DNA of 5,170 bases. Source: a bacterium. Lineage in GTDB: Bacteria; Desulfobacterota; Binatia; UBA12015. A program made the position numbers and the translations under genes. The stretch is from positions 1 through 5,170 of the forward strand of contig JAPOLW010000319.1 in assembly GCA_029976905.1 (NCBI GenBank), written 5' to 3'. Under the pieces are notes generated by a model. It worked only from the letters and a program-made list of their open reading frames with translations. It searched no databases and was not told the origin of the DNA. Numbering within the stretch: position 1 is the stretch's first letter; each line of letters starts with the position of its first letter. Below, piece after piece: positions 1-4,340 of the stretch.

Positions 1-299
1 CGCGAGACAACCCAAGGTTCGTGCCACGCTGGAGCCTCCGCGAGGCTGCGCGTGGGTCGCGCGGAGGCCATACGGCGCGGGCGGGCGCATGCGACCCGGA
101 CGGGACGCTGAGGACCGGAATGTCGAGCGTTTGGTACCCTGGCGCGATGCGTCGTGGCCAGCGGCCCGGGACGCCGGGGTGAGGGCCGTCCAATCGGGAG
201 GGTTTGCAGCAACTTGCAGTCGTGCAGCAACGCCATGCGCGGTGCCCTGGCGAGCGCCCCCGGGCGGGCGACGCGTGCCCGGGTGGTCCGCGAAAAAAA
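1..299. other. Non-coding left flank, no convincing gene
   Basis: No reading frame here has convincing protein character. Open frames exist on both strands, but their translations are Arg/Pro/Ala-rich, as expected of GC-rich noise, and the longest plus-strand frame runs straight through the tRNA-Ser gene. A minus-strand frame open from about 237 to the window edge cannot be excluded as the start of a gene lying to the left, but it has no clear ribosome site. The region contains a 9-bp inverted repeat (34-68), a 9-base direct repeat TGCAGCAAC (205-213 and 223-231) and a 7-bp inverted repeat CCCGGGC/GCCCGGG around 258-283. On the minus strand a run of seven T (299-293) directly follows the tRNA-Ser gene and may help end its transcript. 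Confidence 0.5.
34..68. repeat. 9-bp inverted repeat
   Basis: GCCTCCGCG (34-42) and CGCGGAGGC (60-68) are perfect reverse complements separated by 17 bases. No T-run follows on either strand, so a classical terminator is not supported. It could be a structured transcript end or chance in GC-rich DNA. Confidence 0.45.
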
Positions 300-388
300 C
301 GGAGAGAGAGGGATTCGAACCCTCGAAACGGGGTAAACCGTTTACGCCCTTAGCAGGGGCGCGCCTTCGACCACTCGGCCATCTCTCC
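300..388 (-). tRNA. tRNA-Ser(GCU)
   Basis: Read on the minus strand this folds as a complete class II tRNA. The acceptor stem is GGAGAGA/TCTCTCC. The anticodon stem CGCCC/GGGCG encloses the loop CTGCTAA, giving anticodon GCU (plus-strand 352-354), which reads AGC/AGU serine codons. The long variable arm pairs AAACGG with CCGTTT, and the T arm is GAGGG-TTCGAAT-CCCTC. The discriminator is G at position 300, as expected for serine. The 3' CCA is not encoded: after the discriminator the minus strand runs directly into seven T, so CCA must be added by tRNA nucleotidyltransferase. The gene points away from tRNA-Arg, with which it shares a 134-bp divergent upstream region. Confidence 0.97.
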
Positions 389-414
389 GCGCGAAACTGC
401 CTCCTGCTCCCCGA

Positions 415-444
415 TAGATACCTACTTGTCCCCTCTCGCCGCAA
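415..444 (-). promoter_or_regulatory. Possible promoter of tRNA-Ser
   Basis: On the minus strand a TTGCGG (444-439) lies 18 bases before TATCTA (420-415), a loose sigma70-type pair about 26 bases upstream of the mature tRNA end. The -10 sits in a locally AT-rich patch (about 413-427) that stands out from the GC-rich background. The match is by eye and imperfect. Confidence 0.3.
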
Positions 445-479
445 GACGTCCCGGACCGTGGGAGGTTTTCCCGCACGAC

Positions 480-508
480 TGGACACGTGCCCTCGGCACG
501 GCTACCTA
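480..508 (+). promoter_or_regulatory. Possible promoter of tRNA-Arg
   Basis: TGGACA (480-485) matches the TTGACA -35 consensus at five of six positions and lies 17 bases before TACCTA (503-508), a poor -10. Start-site spacing to the tRNA at 523 would be reasonable. The -10 mismatch keeps confidence low. Confidence 0.25.
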
Positions 509-522
509 CAGGGTCGCCGCGG

Positions 523-596
<74 letters not shown>

Positions 597-601
597 TTTC
601 G

Positions 602-638
602 AAACCCCCCGGGTCACCCGGGGGGTTTTTTGTTTTTT
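602..638 (+). terminator. Rho-independent terminator of tRNA-Arg
   Basis: AAACCCCCCGGG and CCCGGGGGGTTT (602-628) form a 12-bp perfect stem around the trinucleotide TCA. Thirteen of the next plus-strand bases from 626 on are T, broken by one G (626-638). This is a textbook intrinsic terminator six bases after the tRNA-Arg gene. The A-run at the base of the stem is too short for convincing function on the other strand. Confidence 0.93.
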
Positions 639-841
639 CGGGGGTCGGGCCGTGGCGCCGCGAAACCGCGGGGGCCCCCCTGTGTCCTTTTGTCCTCCCC
701 GATCCCCGCCGGGGGACTCCTGCCCACTTGCGAACTCCGGGCTGGGCCGGGCGCCGCTCGGGCTCTCGGCCCGGGAGCATTGACGGGAAGGGATGCCGTG
801 CCTGGTCCCAGGCTCCCCTACGGGAGGACGGCACCGGGTGG

Positions 842-969
842 GATGCCAAGCCGTCTCTGCGCGAGGACGGCACCGGGTGCGATGCCAAGCCGTCTCTGCG
901 CGAGAACGGCACCGGGCGCGATGCCAAGCCGTCTCTGCGCGAGAACGGCGCGGAGTGCGATGCCATGCC
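842..969 (+). repeat. 39-bp direct tandem repeat, three copies plus partial
   Basis: Three contiguous 39-base units (842-880, 881-919, 920-958) all start GATGCCAAGCCGTCTCTGCG. A partial fourth unit GATGCCATGCC follows (959-969). A diverged copy at 792-841 shares the opening GATGCC and the tail GAGGACGGCACCGGGTG. Units 1 and 2 differ at two positions, units 2 and 3 at four. Each unit can form a stem-loop: GCCGT pairs with ACGGC and CTC with GAG around TGCGC, with one bulged base in units 2 and 3. Unit 1 instead gives an unbroken 6-bp GCCGTC/GACGGC stem. There are no spacers, so this is not CRISPR. Because 39 = 13 codons, the repeat would read as a 13-residue repeat in any frame, but I see no supported gene containing it. 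Confidence 0.93.
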
Positions 970-1025
970 TTTGGTTCATCGGGGTGGACCGGCGCCGTTT
1001 CCTGGTTTTGCGAAGTCATCGATCG

Positions 1026-1049
1026 CGTATTCCGGCGGACGGGAATACG
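1026..1049. repeat. 8-bp inverted repeat
   Basis: CGTATTCC (1026-1033) and GGAATACG (1042-1049) are perfect reverse complements with an 8-base gap. The pair is less GC-rich than its surroundings and has the size of a dimeric regulator site or a small hairpin. It lies about 310 bases before the secreted-protein gene. Function is not known. Confidence 0.5.
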
Positions 1050-1093
1050 GCCGTTTGTCTCCGGATCGGGAAAGGACCACTGCGAAAGGAATT

Positions 1094-1109
1094 CGTCGAT
1101 GCATCGACG
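1094..1109. promoter_or_regulatory. Perfect 16-bp palindrome, possible operator
   Basis: CGTCGATGCATCGACG is an uninterrupted palindrome with two 8-base half sites. Uninterrupted dyads of this length are typical of homodimeric helix-turn-helix repressor sites. It lies about 250 bases before the TTG start of the secreted-protein gene and just after the other inverted repeat (1026-1049). No regulator gene is visible in the window, so an operator role is inference. Confidence 0.4.
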
Positions 1110-1346
1110 GTGGCCGAGACTTTGCAAAGCGGAAAGCCCGTCTGGAACACACGGTCAAGCAAGCGCTGGCTGACAGAAATCCATCATGACGCCAAGGGCG
1201 CCCCGGAACGTCGCTGGCGTGCTCGAGGTCATCGAGCCAGCCAATCTGCTTCCCCCCGCGAAAAGCAGACCTCATCTGCCGGAGAAGGGCTCCTTTGGTG
1301 TGGAGGGGGTCGCAGCCGAGGCGTGGACGGCCTTGGGACCAAATAC

Positions 1347-1353
1347 GGAGGAG
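1347..1353 (+). promoter_or_regulatory. Shine-Dalgarno site fixing the TTG start
   Basis: GGAGGAG lies with its GGAGG core 8 bases before TTG at 1360. It is the strongest ribosome site in the neighbourhood and places the start exactly ahead of a Sec signal peptide. It therefore overrides the upstream in-frame ATG at 1186. Confidence 0.8.
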
Positions 1354-1359
1354 ACACAG

Positions 1360-1731
1360 TTGAAGGAGAAGACCCGGACGATTCTGCTTGCGCTTACGGC
1401 GGTCGCTCTCGCCACGAGCGCAAGTGCAGATCAACTCAACATGAGCGCCCGCGAGGCGATGGATGTGCTGCTCGACGGCGGAGACGAAGGGCTGCATCGG
1501 GTGCTCGCGCAAACGGTCGGCGCCGCTGGCTTCCTGTCGGACCCGGCGTGTTTCGGCGCCGATCCGGCGTGCGAGTGTCATCGGAACGTGACGAAGTCGG
1601 ATCACTGGGCACACGGCGTATTCATCGATGAACTGGCGGCCGTCCTCGCGGATTCGAGTGTGAATTTCCCGAACCGCCGATTATCGCAGGTCACCTCGAT
1701 CGCGGCCCTTCGTGCCTGCGAACAGCCCTAG
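1360..1731 (+). CDS. Small exported protein with four cysteines, unknown function
   Basis: I do not recognise a family. The 123-residue product starts at TTG, chosen because GGAGGAG precedes it and because the first residues then form a clean Sec signal peptide: basic MKEKTR, hydrophobic TILLALTAVALAT (7-19), and the cleavage motif SASA before D24. Starting at the upstream ATG (1186) would bury that signal behind 58 Pro/Ala-rich residues. The mature part is about 100 residues, acidic and mostly helical-looking. Cysteines are at 64, 71, 73 and 120; the middle ones sit in DPACFGADPACECH (61-74). This could form two disulfides or a metal site, but it is not the CXXCH haem motif. Aromatic and His residues cluster at 82-88 (HWAHGVF). 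There is no membrane anchor after the signal and no lipobox, so a periplasmic or secreted location is inferred. The gene stands alone: two stem-loops follow it, and the sugar operon starts 406 bases later. Confidence 0.78.
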   Translation: MKEKTRTILLALTAVALATSASADQLNMSAREAMDVLLDGGDEGLHRVLAQTVGAAGFLSDPACFGADPACECHRNVTKSDHWAHGVFIDELAAVLADSSVNFPNRRLSQVTSIAALRACEQP

Positions 1732-1753
1732 GCGGTGCGCGGCCGGCCCGGCT

Positions 1754-1781
1754 CCGCTTGTCGGAAGCATCCGACAAGCGG
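1754..1781 (+). terminator. Perfect 12-bp hairpin after the secreted-protein gene
   Basis: CCGCTTGTCGGA (1754-1765) and TCCGACAAGCGG (1770-1781) pair perfectly around the tetraloop AGCA, starting 22 bases after the stop codon. Position and stability fit a transcript-ending structure. No T-run follows (the next bases are CCGCGGATCC), so it is not a canonical intrinsic terminator. It may act with Rho, protect the 3' end, or stop transcription from both sides. Confidence 0.6.
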
Positions 1782-1788
1782 CCGCGGA

Positions 1789-1835
1789 TCCCTGCGGGCG
1801 GCGACCACCCCCGGTCCTTCCGGCTCCCGCAGGGA
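1789..1835. repeat. 10-bp inverted repeat with inner hairpin
   Basis: TCCCTGCGGG (1789-1798) and CCCGCAGGGA (1826-1835) are perfect reverse complements enclosing 27 bases. Those include a smaller CCGG-TCCTT-CCGG hairpin, so the RNA could form a nested stem. It comes 7 bases after the 12-bp hairpin, giving two stacked stem-loops downstream of the secreted-protein gene. Confidence 0.6.
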
Positions 1836-2137
1836 GTGCTGGAGGCGAGGGAAGGAGGCGGCGCATGGGTCCGTGATTCGAGGGCGTCGACCACGCGTGT
1901 TGCCGATGCGGTACGACGCTCGTGTCACGCAGGGCCGGGGTGACGTTCCGGTCGCCACGGTTTCGTACGCCGACCGAAGGCGGGACACTTCTTGCGCGGG
2001 ATCTCGGAATCGGCAACATTCGAGACCGAGATGCTGCGACGCCCCGACATTCCCGACGTCCGAGCCGTTGCAGGCCCAGGCCAGCCTTTGCGACGGGGGC
2101 CGAACTCCGGCCGCTGGCGTGCCTAGCGGAGCGGTGC
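1836..2137. other. Upstream region of the sugar operon
   Basis: No supported gene. The glycosyltransferase frame stays open leftwards to about 1922, but that part translates to Arg/Pro-rich sequence unlike the family. A weak promoter-like pair TTGCGC (1992-1997) / AACATT (2015-2020) with 17-base spacing overlaps a 7-bp inverted repeat ATCTCGG/CCGAGAT (2001-2007, 2026-2032). This would be a plausible regulated promoter, but the -10 matches at only three of six positions. GGAG at 2128-2131 is the ribosome site of the next gene. Confidence 0.35.
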
Positions 2138-3091
2138 GTGCGATCCCTGGTCATTCCCGTCTATCGGAACGAGGAATCCCTGCCGGAGCTGCTCACGGCC
2201 ATCGAGGGCCTGGATTCTTCGCTCGGTGGCGACTTCGAGGCGGTCTTCGTCGTCGACGGGAGTCCGGATCGTTGCCACGCGATTCTTCGCGAGGCACTTC
2301 CGAAGGCCTCCTTTCCTTCGCAGCTCCTGCTTCTGTCGCGTAACTTCGGTTCGTTTGCGGCGATCCGGAGCGGCCTTGCTGCTGCGTCCGGCCCGTACTT
2401 CGCCGTCATGGCGGCTGATCTGCAGGAACCTCCGGCGTTGGTGTGCGAGTTCTTCCGGGTGCTCGACGAGGAACCGGTGGACGTGGTTCTGGGCACGCGC
2501 GCGAGCCGGGACGATCCACCGATGACGCGATGGTCCGCGAGCCTCTTCTGGGCCGCGTACCGCCGCTTCGTACAGCCGGAGATGCCTCCTGGCGGCATCG
2601 ACGTCTTTGGGTGCAATCTCACCGTACGCGATCGCATCCTCTCCTTGCGCGAGGCCAATAGCACGCTCGTTGGACTCCTCTTGTGGCTTGGCTTCCGACG
2701 CAAGGAGATTCCCTACGACCGGCAGGCGCGGGCGCACGGCACCAGCGCCTGGACGTGGTCGCGGAAGTTTCGCTATCTCGCCGACAGTGCCTTCGCCTTT
2801 TCCGACCTACCCGTGCGGCTGTTGCTCGCGGTTGGCGCCCTGGGGCTGCTGATGTCGTCGGTTTTTTCGACGATCGTCCTGTTCGCCCGATTGGCCGGCC
2901 TGATTCCGGTACCCGGCTACGCCGCGACCATCCTGGTCGTGACCTTCTTCGCAGCGCTGAACATGCTCGGGCTGGGAATCATCGGAAGCTATGCCTGGCG
3001 AGCCTTCGAGAACACCAAAGGGCGCCCAGCGGCGCTCGTGATGGACCATCTCCGACACGGCGGCGCTTCGGCGGGGCCCCGGGAGGTCTGA
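2138..3091 (+). CDS. GtrB/ArnC/DPM1-like membrane glycosyltransferase (GT2)
   Basis: The 317-residue product is likely an inner-membrane enzyme that transfers a sugar from a nucleotide donor to a polyprenyl-phosphate lipid or glycan intermediate. GTG at 2138 is chosen because GGAG lies 6 bases upstream and the family's first strand follows at once (SLVIPVYRNEESLPELL, 3-19); the length then matches the family. The GT-A domain shows VVDGSPD (38-44, the usual VDDGS loop), LLSRNFGSFAA (65-75) and MAADLQEPP (91-99, the usual MDADLQDPP metal motif). HGTSAWTW (200-207) sits where family members have a conserved membrane-proximal loop. Two hydrophobic helices follow (about 226-250 and 261-287), ending in AFENTKGRPAALV, typical of the GtrB group. 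Oddities: the first Asp of the DxD-type motif is Ala92 and the first Asp of the VDDGS loop is Val39. This may mark a subfamily rather than a dead enzyme. The next start is 3 bases after the stop. Donor and acceptor cannot be read from the sequence. Confidence 0.9.
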   Translation: MRSLVIPVYRNEESLPELLTAIEGLDSSLGGDFEAVFVVDGSPDRCHAILREALPKASFPSQLLLLSRNFGSFAAIRSGLAAASGPYFAVMAADLQEPPALVCEFFRVLDEEPVDVVLGTRASRDDPPMTRWSASLFWAAYRRFVQPEMPPGGIDVFGCNLTVRDRILSLREANSTLVGLLLWLGFRRKEIPYDRQARAHGTSAWTWSRKFRYLADSAFAFSDLPVRLLLAVGALGLLMSSVFSTIVLFARLAGLIPVPGYAATILVVTFFAALNMLGLGIIGSYAWRAFENTKGRPAALVMDHLRHGGASAGPREV

Positions 3092-3094
3092 AGC

Positions 3095-4039
3095 GTGGCT
3101 GCGCCCTTCCTTCATCCACAGGCCATCGTCGAGACCCCGGACATCGGAACGGATACGCGGATCTGGGCTTTCGCCTACGTGCTCGCCGGCGCGCGCCTGG
3201 GTCGCGACTGCAGCGTCTGCAGCCACGTCTTCATCGAGGGCGACGTCGTGGTGGGCGATCGCGTGACGATCAAGAGCGGGGTGCAGCTCTGGGACGGAGT
3301 ACGCCTGGGCGACGATGTCTGCGTGGGCCCCAACGTCACCTTCACCAACGATCTATTCCCGCGCAGCAAGGCCCCCCCCGACGAATTCACCCCGACCACC
3401 GTGGAGGACGGTGCCTCGATCGGTGCCAACGCAACGATCCTCGCCGGCGTGACGATCGGACGTGGGGCCATGGTCGGGGCCGGAGCCGTCGTGACGCGTT
3501 CGGTGCCTCCCCACGCGGTGGTCACCGGAAATCCGGCACGGATTGTTCGCTACCTGGCATCGGAGCGCACGGGCGGCACGACGGAGGCGCGCGCGCATCC
3601 GGCGGGGACCGGAGTCGTCGAGAGTCTGGTCCCGGGAGTGCGGCTTCATCACCTGGCCCTGCGCCGGGATCTGCGCGGAAGCCTCGTCGCGGCGGAGTTC
3701 GGAGAACATCTTCCGTTCCAGCCGGTGCGCTCGTTCGTGGTCTTCGATGTCCCAGGCGCGCGGATTCGAGGGGAGCATGCGCACCGTATCTGCCATCAGT
3801 TTCTGATCGTGGTCGCCGGCGCGTGCTCCATCTCGGTGGACGACGGACACGCGCGCGACGAGTTCCGCCTGGACTCGCCCTCCATGGCTTTGCACATACC
3901 GCCGATGGTCTGGGCGAGCCAGTTTCGCCACAGCGACGACGCCGTGCTTCTGGTCTTTGCCTCCCACGCCTACGATCCCGGGGATTACATCCGGGACTAC
4001 GCGGACTTCCTCGCCGAAGCCCTCCCCACCAGCGTATGA
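3095..4039 (+). CDS. wxcM: Bifunctional sugar N-acetyltransferase / 3,4-ketoisomerase (WxcM/FdtD type)
   Basis: The 314-residue fusion probably supplies two cytosolic steps of a dTDP-3-acetamido-3,6-dideoxyhexose pathway. Start GTG has GGGAGG 8 bases upstream, inside the end of the glycosyltransferase gene, so the two genes are probably translated together. Residues about 7-155 are a left-handed beta-helix acetyltransferase with hexapeptide repeats (IGANATILAGVTIGRGAMVG), the WxcM/FdtC signature GPNVTFTNDLFPRS (78-91) and the closing VVTGNPARIV. A Gly/Ala/Thr-rich linker (about 156-178) leads to a cupin ketoisomerase domain (about 180-310). That domain shows RGSLVAAEF (194-202), RGEHAHR (225-231), VDDG (248-251), LDSP (259-262) and YDPGDYIRDY (293-302). 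His228 and His230 match the paired catalytic histidines of FdtA. Arg194-Gly195 matches FdtA rather than QdtA, hinting at 3-keto-6-deoxygalactose as product; this rests on memory of published mutants. The symbol names the domain architecture, not proven orthology. Confidence 0.93.
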   Translation: MAAPFLHPQAIVETPDIGTDTRIWAFAYVLAGARLGRDCSVCSHVFIEGDVVVGDRVTIKSGVQLWDGVRLGDDVCVGPNVTFTNDLFPRSKAPPDEFTPTTVEDGASIGANATILAGVTIGRGAMVGAGAVVTRSVPPHAVVTGNPARIVRYLASERTGGTTEARAHPAGTGVVESLVPGVRLHHLALRRDLRGSLVAAEFGEHLPFQPVRSFVVFDVPGARIRGEHAHRICHQFLIVVAGACSISVDDGHARDEFRLDSPSMALHIPPMVWASQFRHSDDAVLLVFASHAYDPGDYIRDYADFLAEALPTSV

Positions 4040-4340
4040 ACGCAATCGCCGCTACCGATCTCCGTGCGCCTGCGGCCCCACTCCGGCCCCTTTGCCGTAC
4101 GATGGCCACGGGACGCGGATCCCTGGATTCGTCTGGCCGCGCGGCGTGCAGTAGAGCCTTGTCCCGCGATTGGGGTGCGGCGAACGCCGCGAAACCGCCG
4201 AGGGCCCGGTATGACCCCAGGAGGACCGGGGGCAGCACAGCGATCCGTTTGATCTCAGAAAGTGGAGCGCCGGGGGACGGTGCGCGGCGATGGGCCTGGT
4301 GGTCTCGACCAAAGGCACACGGGAGCGCCGGAGCGTCATC
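4040..4340. other. 301-base spacer inside the operon, content unclear
   Basis: No convincing gene. A plus-strand frame runs from ATG 4036 (overlapping the previous stop as ATGA) to TGA 4345-4347 (overlapping the next start as GTGCTGA), 103 codons. These overlaps resemble tight operon coupling, but there is no Shine-Dalgarno site before 4036 and the product is Arg/Ala/Gly/Ser-rich with no recognisable fold or hydrophobic core. A 6-bp inverted repeat GCGGCG/CGCCGC lies at 4177-4190 with a 2-base gap. No terminator or clear promoter is visible, so the aminotransferase is probably still in the same transcript. The spacer could be a decayed gene, a repeat element or a real small unknown gene. Confidence 0.4.

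Larger units (their letters stand above)
639..1359. other. Long stretch without a convincing gene
   Basis: About 720 bases between the tRNA terminator and the secreted-protein gene. Several overlapping frames stay open on both strands because the 39-bp tandem repeat (792-969) is a multiple of three and contains no stops in most frames. Their translations are Arg/Pro/Ser-rich, and the minus-strand ones continue into tRNA-Arg, so I do not call them genes. A plus-strand frame ending in TGA at 1187-1189 has a more protein-like tail (about 1000-1186, charged and Lys/Arg-rich), but its start would lie in or before the repeats and no ribosome site is evident. Other structure: an inverted repeat at 1026-1049 and a perfect palindrome at 1094-1109. 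No clear sigma70-type promoter was found for the gene at 1360. Confidence 0.5.

Noticed and set aside
1..237. Minus-strand frame open to the window edge (ATG at 237)
   Set aside because: No ribosome site and an Arg/Pro-rich translation. It cannot be judged without sequence to the left.
1..299. 4.5S/SRP RNA gene near tRNA-Ser
   Set aside because: I looked for the conserved GGAAG/AGCAGCC core on both strands and did not find it.
842..969. CRISPR array
   Set aside because: The repeats are contiguous with no unique spacers and no cas gene is present.
728..1189. Plus-strand frame with the 13-residue repeat DAKPSLRE(D/N)GTG
   Set aside because: Possible repeat protein, but it has only a TTG start without a ribosome site, biased composition and equally open competing frames on both strands. 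Kept as a note in the intergenic entry.
1922..2137. N-terminal extension of the glycosyltransferase
   Set aside because: About 72 Arg/Pro-rich residues with no family similarity. GTG at 2138 has a ribosome site and gives the normal family length.
2130..2142. ops/JUMPstart-like sequence (GCGGTGCGTGC)
   Set aside because: It resembles the RfaH ops element minus one base but overlaps the start codon instead of lying in a leader. The tRNA features do not suggest an enterobacterium, so it is probably chance.
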